Shown here: positions 16,824 to 25,148 of the stretch, piece after piece
How the letters are laid out: each line of letters starts with the position of its first letter
Position numbering within the stretch: position 1 is the stretch's first letter
Assembly (NCBI GenBank): GCA_016926255.1
Contig: JAFGOY010000010.1
Location: forward strand, 55,007-119,006
Source of the DNA: Anaerolineae bacterium
GTDB taxonomy: Bacteria; Chloroflexota; Anaerolineae; Aggregatilineales; UBA3940
Direction: 5' to 3'
Length of the DNA stretch: 64,000 nt
Position numbers and translations under genes: made by a program
The notes under the pieces: model-generated
The model's input: only the letters and a program-made list of their open reading frames with translations
Databases searched by the model: none
Told to the model about the DNA's origin: nothing

Positions 16824-18548
16824 CTACCAGACGCTTTCGTCGAAGATCAGCTGGAGGAAGGCGGCCCGGTCTTCCGGGGTCATCGGGTTGGGCTGGGAGT
16901 AGTCTTCCATCAGGCCGGTGAACAGGATCGTTGAGATGTGGCGGCCTTCGTAAAGGATGTGCTTGTCGGCGAACATCTGCCGGTAGCCGAGTGTTTGCAT
17001 CTGATCGAAAAAGAGGTTGCCCACTCCGAAATGGATGAACGACTCACCGGCAAAATTGAACCCCTGCGGCTGGTGCGCCTGGCTTCCGCTGACGATATCG
17101 GCACCGGCGGCGGCCAGCGCCGAAAAATCGGCGATCTGCTGTTCATCGACATTGTAACGCTGCCGCTCCCAGTATTGCAGCGTTGCGATTACAATGTCGG
17201 CCTGGTCGTTGGCCTTGATCTGCTGGATGCGCGAGGTGATGTCCAGCCAGTCGCCGCAGGGGGCGGAGCCGGGTAGTTCCTCGTTGGCGAAGGCGAGCGT
17301 AGGCCCGGCGGCGTTGCAGCCGATGAAGGCAATGCGCGTGCCGTCCGGGGCAAGGATGATCCTCGCGGATGCCGCGTCTTCGAGATCGCGCCCGCCGCCG
17401 TAATAGGCGATTCCATTCTGTTCATATACTCCGATGGTGTAGCTGAGATTGTCGCGCCCCCAGTCGTTGACGTGGTTGCCGGTCAGTTCGACGACATCCA
17501 GACCGATCAGCTTGAGCAGTGACAGGTAATTGATGCTTGAACAGAACAGCGGATCGCCTTCCCACTGCGGGGGTGGGCAGTTCGGGGCAAAGGCGACTTC
17601 GTTGCTGGTGTGTGTGATATCGGCGTCGGCGAAGAAGGGGAGGATCGCCTGGGCCGGGTAATCGTAACCTTTGAGTTCCATCATGCTGGCGGTGGCGCGT
17701 GCCAGTGCCGTGACGCCGGTCATGACGATCACCGTCATTTTTGACGGATCGCGGTTGGTGACTGCCCACGCATTCTGCGAGGCTAACCCGGCGGCGATCT
17801 GCTCCCCCCGTGGGTCAGCAGCCAGAATGCCAAAGCGGACGCTGAGGGGGTAGGTGGATGTGTCGAGTGATTTGTCGAGCGGCGAGGCCCCGTCGACGGT
17901 AAGCACTTTCCACTGTGGGGTGAGTTGGTCGAAGGGGAGGATGCTGATTGCCGGGCGGACGTTCCAGGCGAATTCGGTCAGCATGTTGATGTCATCGTAG
18001 CTGGTTTGAATCGGCAGCCCCCCGGCGGGCGGCCCGATGATCTCGGTCAGCAGGGCGATTTCGCCGGAACGCAGGACGAACGGCGGCGACGTAACGCCGA
18101 AATCGGGCAGGCCGCTTGAGTCACCGGTCAGCCAGTAGGTTTCGAAGGCCGCCCAGGAGATATTATCTGGCACGGTCGGGAAAGGTGCAGCCAGTGCGTA
18201 GACCCATTCGGTGGTGAGCGCTGCTTCCGGGCCGGGATCGGCCATCACCCGGAGGATCGCTTCCTCGGCGCTGGCGGCTTCCGTCAGCCCGGCTGCAGCG
18301 AACAGCGGCGTGATCTGACCGACGAGACTTTCCGGGATGCCGGGTTGAACCCAATAGCGGGCCGGTTCGGGTGTAGGGATGATTGGCGTGGGCGTGCTTA
18401 CCGGTTCGATCTGCGGTGCAGCGGCATCGGTAGGGAGCACCGGTTGGGCTGAAGTAGGCAGCGGCACCGGCGCGGCGGTTTGTGTGCGGCAGGCGGAGAG
18501 CAGCAGGGCAATCGTCAACAGTCTGGTAAAGATTTTTGATCGGCGCAT
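16824..18548 (-). CDS. CapA-type metallophosphatase-fold lipoprotein
   Basis: A 574-residue lipoprotein: lipobox LLLSAC with Cys20, then a Thr/Pro-rich linker to about residue 70. The middle part (about 70-265) resembles no family I can name; it may be a substrate-binding-type domain. The C-terminal part (about 270-540) is the CapA/PgsA fold: VMTGVTALAR, LTGNHVNDWG, YYGGGRD, IAFIGCN, VATLQYWE, SGSQAHQPQG and FGVGNLFFDQ. CapA proteins take part in poly-gamma-glutamate capsule synthesis, but no capB, capC or capD is nearby. An early GDVM-type motif is replaced here by GVTALAR, so metal binding may be weakened. It lies at the cell surface. Confidence 0.82.
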   Translation of the reverse strand: MRRSKIFTRLLTIALLLSACRTQTAAPVPLPTSAQPVLPTDAAAPQIEPVSTPTPIIPTPEPARYWVQPGIPESLVGQITPLFAAAGLTEAASAEEAILRVMADPGPEAALTTEWVYALAAPFPTVPDNISWAAFETYWLTGDSSGLPDFGVTSPPFVLRSGEIALLTEIIGPPAGGLPIQTSYDDINMLTEFAWNVRPAISILPFDQLTPQWKVLTVDGASPLDKSLDTSTYPLSVRFGILAADPRGEQIAAGLASQNAWAVTNRDPSKMTVIVMTGVTALARATASMMELKGYDYPAQAILPFFADADITHTSNEVAFAPNCPPPQWEGDPLFCSSINYLSLLKLIGLDVVELTGNHVNDWGRDNLSYTIGVYEQNGIAYYGGGRDLEDAASARIILAPDGTRIAFIGCNAAGPTLAFANEELPGSAPCGDWLDITSRIQQIKANDQADIVIATLQYWERQRYNVDEQQIADFSALAAAGADIVSGSQAHQPQGFNFAGESFIHFGVGNLFFDQMQTLGYRQMFADKHILYEGRHISTILFTGLMEDYSQPNPMTPEDRAAFLQLIFDESVW

Positions 18549-18575
18549 TTATATACAATCTATCCAGAAATCAAT

Positions 18576-18595
18576 TCGAACGGTTCGATTTTATA
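18576..18595 (-). promoter_or_regulatory. Candidate capA-like promoter with palindromic operator
   Basis: TCGAAC-G-GTTCGA (18576-18588) is a perfect 6-bp inverted repeat with one central base. On the minus strand it lies directly downstream of a -10-like TATAAA (18590-18595) and 28 bp upstream of the start codon. No clear -35. Confidence 0.35.
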
Positions 18596-18633
18596 TCTAT
18601 CCGAAATGAACGTAGTGAATTTGCGGATAGATA
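18594..18633. repeat. Long hairpin between the esterase-like and CapA-like genes
   Basis: TATCTATCCG (18594-18603) and CGGATAGATA (18624-18633) are a perfect 10-bp inverted repeat. An inner AAAT/ATTT lengthens the stem. No T run follows on either strand, so it is more likely a stabilising or processing hairpin, or a small palindromic repeat, than a terminator. Confidence 0.5.
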
Positions 18634-18637
18634 GTGG

Positions 18638-19465
18638 CTACCAGCGAGCCGCATAGAAACCCAGGTATTCGGCCAGTTGAGCCTGCCAGTAGGATACATC
18701 ATAATGGCCAGGACGGTTGATATAGATATGCTGCACCCCCCGATAGGAGAGCGCGTTGTGCAGCGCTCCGGCCAGATCGATCCGGTCGTCGTCCAGTCCG
18801 CAGTCGAGATAGATCGCCAGGTCGGTCGATTGATCGAGCTTTCGGGCCAGGGTGATCGGGTCGCGCGGGGCGAACGCTGCCGCATCGCCCAGGCCGAAAA
18901 TCCAGGGCGGCCCTAGCCGGTGGGTCGTGAAGAGGGTCGGCGAGTGGATGCCAACCGTCCCGAAACGGTCGGGTACCGAGAGCGCCTGCACCGCTGCGCC
19001 GGTCGCCCCCATCCCGATCCCGGCGATCACCCGGCAGTTTCGCTCCCCGCGCACCCGGTAGACTTTCTCGATGTTTGTAATGACGTCCCGGATGAGATAA
19101 TCGCCGTAATCGCCATAGCCGTCCAGCGCACCCTCGAAATGATCGGGATCGAGCCTGAGCACCATGCTGAAATCGCCGCCGGGGTCTTCGGCATTGATGA
19201 AGAAGCTCTTGTCGCCCTGCGGCATCACGGCGACGAAGGGCGGGATCGTCCCGGTGTGAACGAGGTGATCGGCGAGAGTGTGAAGCCCGAGTTGATCCGT
19301 CCAGAAGGTGTGATCGGATTCCCAGGGATGTAGCAAATAGACGACCGGGTAGTGCATCGAATAGTCGTCATAAAACGGCGGGAGATAGACCCTGACCGGC
19401 ATGGTTTTTAGCAGCGCCCGGCTGCGCAGTGAGATGTCGATGATCTGGCCGGGAATGGCAGACAT
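18638..19465 (-). CDS. Esterase-D-fold protein lacking the catalytic serine
   Basis: A 275-residue alpha/beta hydrolase of the enterochelin-esterase/antigen-85 type. Family landmarks are PVRVYLPPFYD, YPVVYLLHPWESD (oxyanion region), FVAVMPQGD and a C-terminal PGHYDVSYW with the expected His. The nucleophile elbow, usually G-x-S-M-G-G, reads AGIGMGATG. The serine is replaced by glycine (Gly151), so hydrolysis by the normal mechanism is not possible. It may be a binding pseudo-enzyme. The start is set at ATG 19465 because the longer frame begins with a TTG inside the GAGGAG ribosome-binding region. It is the first gene of the minus-strand group with CapA-like, tatA and AXE genes. Confidence 0.78.
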   Translation of the reverse strand: MSAIPGQIIDISLRSRALLKTMPVRVYLPPFYDDYSMHYPVVYLLHPWESDHTFWTDQLGLHTLADHLVHTGTIPPFVAVMPQGDKSFFINAEDPGGDFSMVLRLDPDHFEGALDGYGDYGDYLIRDVITNIEKVYRVRGERNCRVIAGIGMGATGAAVQALSVPDRFGTVGIHSPTLFTTHRLGPPWIFGLGDAAAFAPRDPITLARKLDQSTDLAIYLDCGLDDDRIDLAGALHNALSYRGVQHIYINRPGHYDVSYWQAQLAEYLGFYAARW

Positions 19466-19614
19466 TCTAAAAATTAAGCTCCTCAATCGTCAGGATGCTG
19501 GGAGTGTACCACACCAGACGAGTCGCTGTCAGGTGGTTGGCACTTTGCTCACAACCTGATCCTGTTCTATACGTATAATGGAGTGAACGTAAGGATGAGT
19601 CTGGAGGAAAAAAC

Positions 19615-20406
19615 ATGAGAAAAAGCAGTGGCTTGTTCTGGGGAGTGTTAATCCTGCTTGTGGGTGGTCTGCTTCTGCTGCGCAACCTGGGATTCATTGC
19701 CATCAACGTCTGGGGGATGGTCTGGCCTTTGATGTTGATCCTGGCGGGTGTGTGGGTGCTGTTTGGGATGCGGGGGATGTGGGGCGTGGCCTCGGAGAAA
19801 GCCGAGTATATCAGCGTTCCGCTTGAAGGTGCCGAACGGGCACATGTTCACATCGAACACGGGATCGGTATGGCGACGCTTTCTGGTGTGGTCGAAGGCG
19901 GCGACCTGATGTCCGGGTCCTTCGGTGCCGGGCTGAACTACTCGACGCGGCTGCGGGACGGTGTCCAACACCTGCGGATGAAGATGGCCGATCCGGGTTT
20001 CCCCTGGTGGCATCAGAGCTTTAACTGGGATTTCCGGCTGAACGGATCGATCCCGATGACGATCCGGCTGCAAGGTGGCGCGGGCATGTTGAACTTCAAT
20101 ATGCATGACCTGCGCGTCACGGAACTGCGTTACGACGCCGGGGTCGGGACGGCTTCGGTGACTCTGCCCGCCCATGCCGGGCTGACGACCGCGACGGTCA
20201 AAGCCGGGGTCGGCACCCTGACGCTGATCATCCCGCAGGGCGTCGCCGCACGGATACGGGTTCAGCCGGGGCTGGGATCGATTTCTGTCCCGCGTGAACG
20301 CTTTAACCGGGAGGGCGATACCTACCGCTCGCCGGATTACGACACCGCTGAGAACAAGATCGACCTGCGAATCGACGGCGGGGTCGGGGCGGTTACCGTT
20401 CGCTGA
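19615..20406 (+). CDS. LiaF-like membrane protein with toast-rack domain
   Basis: A 263-residue protein. The N-terminus has two close hydrophobic segments separated by a short loop (GLFWGVLILLVGGLLLLRNL and VWGMVWPLMLILAGVWVLFG), the LiaI/LiaF transmembrane region (DUF5668 type). Residues about 65-263 are a soluble beta-rich domain with repeating glycine patterns (GAGMLNF, YDAGVGTASVTLPA, VKAGVGTLTLIIPQ, DGGVGAVTV), as in toast-rack (DUF4097/DUF2154) proteins. Such proteins act in envelope stress sensing with LiaRS-type systems in Firmicutes; no such kinase is adjacent here. RBS GGAGG stands 8 bases before ATG and a TATAAT lies at 19574-19579. The gene ends inside the convergent glycosyltransferase gene (14-bp overlap). 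Confidence 0.8.
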   Translation: MRKSSGLFWGVLILLVGGLLLLRNLGFIAINVWGMVWPLMLILAGVWVLFGMRGMWGVASEKAEYISVPLEGAERAHVHIEHGIGMATLSGVVEGGDLMSGSFGAGLNYSTRLRDGVQHLRMKMADPGFPWWHQSFNWDFRLNGSIPMTIRLQGGAGMLNFNMHDLRVTELRYDAGVGTASVTLPAHAGLTTATVKAGVGTLTLIIPQGVAARIRVQPGLGSISVPRERFNREGDTYRSPDYDTAENKIDLRIDGGVGAVTVR

Positions 20407-21532
20407 GTGCCGTTTCGTAGACCTCGATAGTTTCGCGGGCGGTCTTCTCCCAGGTGAAAAGCGCGGCGCGTTGGAGCGTCTTTTCACGCAGCGATTCGGC
20501 GAGATCGGGCTGATTATAGATAGAGAGGATCGCCCCGGCCATGCCGCGAGCGTCGTCCGGCGCGACCAGGAATCCGGCTTCGCCGACGACTTCGGGCAGC
20601 GATGACGTGTTGGCCGCCACGACGGGCGTCCCGCAGGCCATCGCTTCGAGTGGGGGAAGGCCGAAGCCTTCATAGCAGGATGGGTAAACGAAACAGCGAG
20701 CCATCCGGTACAGAGATGGTGCATCCTCCTCATCGATCCAGCCTATGGGGCGGACGGTATCCTGTAATTTCATCGACTCGATCAGCCCCGCGACATCAGT
20801 GAAGCGGGGATTCCTTTTCTCCGGCAGCCGACCGGCCAGCACCAGCGGGAGATCACTGCCGGTACTTTCCTGTAGATAGGTATAGGCCTTCAGCAGGGTG
20901 GAAATGTTCTTCCGCACATCGTAGCCACCGAGATACAGAACGTAATCGCCCGGCAGATCGAAACGCGCTCGCACTTCCTGATCGCGCTGCGTATCGGGTT
21001 CTGGCTGGTACCGATCACCCGCCGCCAGCAGGATCGCGCTGACCCGTTCATCCGGCAGTTTGAGATGATCGAGGATGTCGCGGCGGGATGCTTCCGAATC
21101 GGTGATTACAGCCTGTGCGCCCCGTGCCGACGCCGCGACCAGTGATGTGTACAGCCGGGCGGTCAGTTTTCCCCGGTATGCCGGGTAGATCAGCGGGATC
21201 AGGTCGTGGATCGTCACCACAATGGGGATAGGGCTGCGAAATGGGCTTCCCCAGTAGGGAATGTGGATCAGGTCTGCGCCGATCCGGGCAGCGGCGGCAG
21301 GGAAAATCTGCTGCTCGAAGCGCAGTTTTGCCAGATTGTCGCGCCGGGATTGGCCGGTCTGGTGGACGGTGATCGATGCCGGGGGTAGGGCGATCTCACC
21401 GCCGCCGGGTGTGATGATCGTGATTTGCAGAGATGGATAGCGGTGGGCAAATGCGTCGATCGTGCGGCGCAGATACTGCCCGCTGCCGGTGTCAGGCCGA
21501 TCCCAGAACCAACCATTGATCGCAACGTGCAT
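20393..21532 (-). CDS. Family 4 glycosyltransferase
   Basis: A 379-residue cytoplasmic GT-B enzyme. The N-terminal half has the acceptor-domain pattern MHVAINGWFWDRPDTGSGQYLRR and TIHDLIPLIYP. The C-terminal half has the donor-binding pattern: YVLYLGGYDVRKNISTLLKA, FVYPSCYEGFGLPPLEAMAC and CGTPVVAANTSSLPEVVGEAG with the EX7E glutamates. These retaining enzymes add hexoses in glycolipid or polysaccharide synthesis. Sugar and acceptor are unknown. AAGGTG lies 5 bases before ATG. It is followed on the same strand only by the end of the convergent LiaF-like gene, so it is probably a single-gene unit. Confidence 0.9.
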   Translation of the reverse strand: MHVAINGWFWDRPDTGSGQYLRRTIDAFAHRYPSLQITIITPGGGEIALPPASITVHQTGQSRRDNLAKLRFEQQIFPAAAARIGADLIHIPYWGSPFRSPIPIVVTIHDLIPLIYPAYRGKLTARLYTSLVAASARGAQAVITDSEASRRDILDHLKLPDERVSAILLAAGDRYQPEPDTQRDQEVRARFDLPGDYVLYLGGYDVRKNISTLLKAYTYLQESTGSDLPLVLAGRLPEKRNPRFTDVAGLIESMKLQDTVRPIGWIDEEDAPSLYRMARCFVYPSCYEGFGLPPLEAMACGTPVVAANTSSLPEVVGEAGFLVAPDDARGMAGAILSIYNQPDLAESLREKTLQRAALFTWEKTARETIEVYETALSER

Positions 21533-21573
21533 GTTGTCACCTTATGATGGGCTTGATTGTGCCTGGAAACATG

Positions 21574-21882
21574 CTACCCGAAGATGCCCACCAGGGCCAG
21601 GACGACGATCAACATGCCAACTGCCATCCGGATGATCGCCGACTGGTTCGCTTCTTCCCCCCGGACTTTGCCGACCATCCACTTATCGACGGTGCGGCGC
21701 ATCGGGGGGAGGGTCGTTGCAAAGACCAGCACGCCCGACACTGTCGGTCCCCAGCGTGCACCGAAGAAAACGCTGAATAGCAGCGTTATACCCAGCAGCA
21801 GGATCATGGCCTGGATAGCGCGGGTGGATCCCGGTACGCCTCGTGCAGGGTCTTTTTGTTTGTTTGATCGTCTGGTAGCCAT
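21574..21882 (-). CDS. Small membrane protein of unknown function
   Basis: A 102-residue basic protein not recognised by me. It has a hydrophilic N-terminus rich in Lys and Arg, a membrane helix at about 23-41 (QAMILLLGITLLFSVFFG), a second hydrophobic stretch at about 45-58, a charged loop with RRTVDKWMVGKVRGEEANQS and a C-terminal helix (85-101). The start has no clear RBS. It lies 41 bp upstream of the glycosyltransferase start on the same strand and could be co-transcribed with it. The SOS-controlled radical SAM gene starts divergently 127 bp away. Confidence 0.6.
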   Translation of the reverse strand: MATRRSNKQKDPARGVPGSTRAIQAMILLLGITLLFSVFFGARWGPTVSGVLVFATTLPPMRRTVDKWMVGKVRGEEANQSAIIRMAVGMLIVVLALVGIFG

Positions 21883-21974
21883 AGATGATTTGAGCTGGTG
21901 TAAGTGTTAGTCGTCTTTCGGTCGGGAGGGCCATTCTACCGCAAGCGGCGGCAGGCTTCAAATGCCAGGATTGG

Positions 21975-22009
21975 TTGCGTAAAAGAACGTATGTTCGTAT
22001 AATCAGGGT
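21975..22009 (+). promoter_or_regulatory. LexA (SOS) box in a consensus, leaderless promoter
   Basis: TTGCGT (21975-21980) and TATAAT (21998-22003) are exactly 17 bp apart. The spacer contains GAACGTATGTTC (21985-21996), which fits the Gram-positive SOS consensus CGAAC-RNRY-GTTCG in 12 of 14 positions or better. The expected start of transcription is the A of the ATG at 22010, so the mRNA would be leaderless. LexA bound here would block RNA polymerase. Confidence 0.82.
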
Positions 22010-23182
22010 ATGAACATTCGATCATCGCCTGACGTATTCGATAAGCTCGCCCTCATCGGCGATGCCAACCACTACGAGCCTGCCGGTGACCGCCCGCAGT
22101 CGGAGCGTTCGCACACCTGGCGGCCCGACGATCTGCGCTCGTGCATCAGTCATGTGACCACCCCGACCGGCAAAAAACCGGTGCTCAAGTCGATGTCGAC
22201 TTCTGCCTGTGAGAAGAACTGCAACTACTGCCCGTTCCGGGCAGGGCGTGCGGGGATGAACCGGGTGAGTTTCACCCCGGACGAGATGGCGCTGGCTTTT
22301 GATCGCCTCCAGCGGGCGGGGCTGGTCGATGGAATCTTTCTCTCTTCAGGTGTGGTGGGGGGCGGGATTCGCACGCAGGATCGGATTATCGATACACTGG
22401 AGATCATTCGCAATAAATGCCATTATCAGGGCTATGTCCATGCGAAGATCATGCCGGGGGCCGAAGAGGATCAGATTTTACGGGCGATGCAGCTTGCCGA
22501 CCGCGTCTCGGTGAATCTCGAGGCGCCCACCGCGCGGCGGCTCGAAGCGCTGGCACCGCGCAAAGACTTCGACGGTGAGTTATTCCGCCCGATGGAATGG
22601 GCGGCGCAGATCAGGCAGCGGGCTCAGGCGGAGATGCCCGGCGCGATCCGCGCCAGCCTAGTGACCCAGTTCGTGGTCGGCGCGGTGGGCGATACCGATC
22701 TCGAACTGCTGAGCCTGAGTGACCGCCTCTACCGCCAGATGGGGCTGGCGCGGGCCTACTATTCGCGTTTCAATCCGATCCCGGATACGCCCTTCGAGAA
22801 TCTCCCGGCAGTTTCCGCCCGGCGCGAGTTCCGGCTCTATCAGGCGAGCTTCCTGCTGCGCGATTACCTCTGGGACGTGGAAGACCTGCCTTTCGAGGGT
22901 GAAGGCAACCTGCGTCTCGACGTCGACCCGAAACGCGCCTGGGCCGATCTTCACCTGCTGCACCAGCCGGTCGATATGATGTCGGCTTCCCGGCAGGCAT
23001 TGATGCGCGTGCCGGGGATCGGGCCAAAGACCGCCGATGCAATCATCCGCGCCCGCCGTGAGACCCGGCTGAAAGACCTCGCGCAGCTCCGGGCGCTGGG
23101 TGTTCGAGGCGTCGAACGCTGCGCACCGTATATTCTTCTCGACGGGCGTCGGCCCGCCTTCCAGATGTCCCTGTTCGATTGA
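22010..23182 (+). CDS. SOS-regulated radical SAM protein, DNA modification/repair type
   Basis: A 390-residue radical SAM enzyme. The 4Fe-4S ligands are Cys67, Cys71 and Cys74 in the motif CEKNCNYC, after TSHVTTPTGKKPVLKSMST-like sequence. The C-terminus has a helix-hairpin-helix DNA-binding region (LMRVPGIGPKTADAIIRARR and a second RALGVRGVERCAPYILL). This layout is that of the family described as putative DNA modification/repair radical SAM protein (TIGR03916), often paired with a DUF4130 protein. That partner is absent here. The reaction is unknown. The LexA box directly at its promoter supports a role in DNA damage. There is no RBS, as expected for a leaderless mRNA. Confidence 0.88.
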   Translation: MNIRSSPDVFDKLALIGDANHYEPAGDRPQSERSHTWRPDDLRSCISHVTTPTGKKPVLKSMSTSACEKNCNYCPFRAGRAGMNRVSFTPDEMALAFDRLQRAGLVDGIFLSSGVVGGGIRTQDRIIDTLEIIRNKCHYQGYVHAKIMPGAEEDQILRAMQLADRVSVNLEAPTARRLEALAPRKDFDGELFRPMEWAAQIRQRAQAEMPGAIRASLVTQFVVGAVGDTDLELLSLSDRLYRQMGLARAYYSRFNPIPDTPFENLPAVSARREFRLYQASFLLRDYLWDVEDLPFEGEGNLRLDVDPKRAWADLHLLHQPVDMMSASRQALMRVPGIGPKTADAIIRARRETRLKDLAQLRALGVRGVERCAPYILLDGRRPAFQMSLFD

Positions 23183-23262
23183 GCGAATCCCCCATTATTA
23201 GGGTGACTGGCTGCCTCCATTCAGATATACAATGACGGTGTTGGTTTTTACAGGAGGTGCTT

Positions 23263-24210
23263 ATGACTGTCATTTCGACACAAGACCTGGTTCGCCGCTT
23301 TGGGGATGTCGTCGCCGTCAACGGCCTGACCTTCGACGTGGAACGCGGGGAGGTCTTTGGCTTTCTCGGCCATAACGGTGCGGGCAAGACGACGACCGTC
23401 CGGCTGTTGAACGGTGTCCTGTCGCCGACCAGCGGAACGATGCGGCTGTTCGATCTCGATCCTGTGGAGGATGGCCCGGCCCTGCGCCGCCGGGTCGGGG
23501 TGCTGACCGAATCGCCCTCGCTGGATGAGCGGCTGACCGCCCGCGAGAATCTCAAAATCTACGCCGAACTGTACGACGTGCCTGCCGCCGACGTATCGGC
23601 GAGGGTGGATGAACTGCTTGGACAGTTCGATCTATCGGAGCGGGCTGACAGCCGGGCCGGTGAGTTCAGTAAGGGGATGAAGCAGCGCCTCGCGTTGGCC
23701 CGCGCCCTGATCCATCGCCCGGAGCTGCTGTTCCTCGACGAGCCGACGTCAGGGCTTGACCCGATGATCGCCCACCAGGTGCATGAACTGATCGCCGGGT
23801 ATGCGGCGGAAGGGCGGACGGTGTTCATGTGTACCCACAACCTGTACGAAGCGCAGCGGCTCTGTGACCGGGTCGCCGTGCTGGAACATGGTCATCTGCT
23901 GGCGCAGGGGACGCCGCATGAATTGGCCAGCCGCTATGCCCGGTCGCAGCGGTTGGAGATCGAAGCCACGCCTGCCACGCTGCCTCTGGCGCTCAAAACG
24001 TTGAACAAGATGAGCGGCATCGAAGACGTCGAGGCGCAGAATCACAGCGTCATTTCGTGCTCTGGGGCAACCCAGGAGACGATCCCCGATATCGTTGCAC
24101 TGCTGGTCGCCGGGGGAGTGCGGATCGTCCGGGTGACTCCCCTTGAAGCGTCGCTTGAGGATGTCTATTTTGCGCTGCACGAGCACGCGGCGAAGGGAGC
24201 GCAGTCATGA
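23263..24210 (+). CDS. ABC-2 exporter ATP-binding protein
   Basis: A 315-residue ATPase with Walker A GHNGAGKTT, Q-loop, signature FSKGMKQR, Walker B ELLFLDEP and the H-loop in CTHNLYEAQRLCD. Residues about 220-315 form the extra C-terminal domain seen in drug and antibiotic efflux ATPases (DrrA/CcmA/NodI-like). The start is ATG 23263, 5 bases after AGGAGG (23252-23257); the GTG at 23257 lies on the RBS itself. It overlaps the permease gene by 4 bp (ATGA). The cargo is unknown; a lipid, antibiotic or peptide export role is usual for the group. Confidence 0.92.
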   Translation: MTVISTQDLVRRFGDVVAVNGLTFDVERGEVFGFLGHNGAGKTTTVRLLNGVLSPTSGTMRLFDLDPVEDGPALRRRVGVLTESPSLDERLTARENLKIYAELYDVPAADVSARVDELLGQFDLSERADSRAGEFSKGMKQRLALARALIHRPELLFLDEPTSGLDPMIAHQVHELIAGYAAEGRTVFMCTHNLYEAQRLCDRVAVLEHGHLLAQGTPHELASRYARSQRLEIEATPATLPLALKTLNKMSGIEDVEAQNHSVISCSGATQETIPDIVALLVAGGVRIVRVTPLEASLEDVYFALHEHAAKGAQS

Positions 24211-25043
24211 ACTTGTGCGGATTGAACTGGCGCGGCATTCGCGCCGTGATGACCAAAGATTTGACCGTCGTCCTGCGCAGCAAGATGATCCTGCTGCCGA
24301 TGATCCTGCTGCCGGTGATGCTGCAAGTCCTGATGCCCGCTGCGTTTGGCATCGCTGCTTACTTCGCCGGGGATGCGATTGCGGGTGATCTTGAAGACCT
24401 GCAAGTGATGATCGCCTGGCTGCCCGCCGAAGTGCAGGGCCGGTTGGCGGCGCAGTCGCCGGGGCAGGTTTTCCTGGAGATCATGCTGGTCTATGCCTTT
24501 GCGCCGATGTACCTGATCATCCCGATGATGGTATCCAGTGTAGTCGCCGCCGACAGTTTCGTCGGGGAGCGGGAGCGCAAAACGCTGGAGGCGCTGCTTT
24601 ACACCCCGCTCACCGATTCGGAGCTGCTGCTGGCAAAGATACTGACGGCATGGCTGGCGGCGGTCGTGGTCGGTGTCGGGAGCTTCCTGCTGTATATTGT
24701 GATGGTCAACCTGATCGGCTGGCTGGTGGTCGATGGGATTGCCTTCCCGAACCTGATGTGGCTGGTGCTGGTCTTCTGGGTTTCGCCTGCGGTTGCCGGG
24801 CTGGGGCTGGGCGTGACCGTCCTGCTTTCGACGCGGGTCAATACGTTTCAGGAAGCCTACCAGCTTGGCAGCATGATCGTCCTGCCGGTGGTCGCACTGA
24901 TGATCGGGCAGTTCGCGGGCGTGCTGTCGCTGAGTGTTTTGCTGGCGATTGGACTGGGGGCCGGTGTCTGGCTGGTCGATGCGTTGATTTTCTGGTTCGG
25001 CGTGAAGACCTTCAACCGGGACGCGTTGATCGCAAGGTTATGA
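24207..25043 (+). CDS. ABC-2 type permease
   Basis: A 278-residue membrane protein with six predicted helices in the ABC-2 arrangement. After an N-terminal amphipathic stretch (IRAVMTKDLTVVLRSKMILLPMIL) there is a large loop, and the conserved coupling region VAADSFVGERERKTLEALLYTPLTDSELLLAKIL lies in the middle. It forms the pore driven by the ATPase encoded just before. ATGA overlap with that gene shows coupled translation. No third component is next to them, so a homodimer is likely. The substrate is unknown. Confidence 0.9.
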   Translation: MNLCGLNWRGIRAVMTKDLTVVLRSKMILLPMILLPVMLQVLMPAAFGIAAYFAGDAIAGDLEDLQVMIAWLPAEVQGRLAAQSPGQVFLEIMLVYAFAPMYLIIPMMVSSVVAADSFVGERERKTLEALLYTPLTDSELLLAKILTAWLAAVVVGVGSFLLYIVMVNLIGWLVVDGIAFPNLMWLVLVFWVSPAVAGLGLGVTVLLSTRVNTFQEAYQLGSMIVLPVVALMIGQFAGVLSLSVLLAIGLGAGVWLVDALIFWFGVKTFNRDALIARL

Positions 25044-25148
25044 TGATACGTTATCCCCGACTGTCGTGCGTGTAACGCACGACAGTTGAGTATCAGGGTT
25101 CCGGGAGATAATCTCCCGGACGGGGTACGGGGCAGCGCCCCGGAAAAA

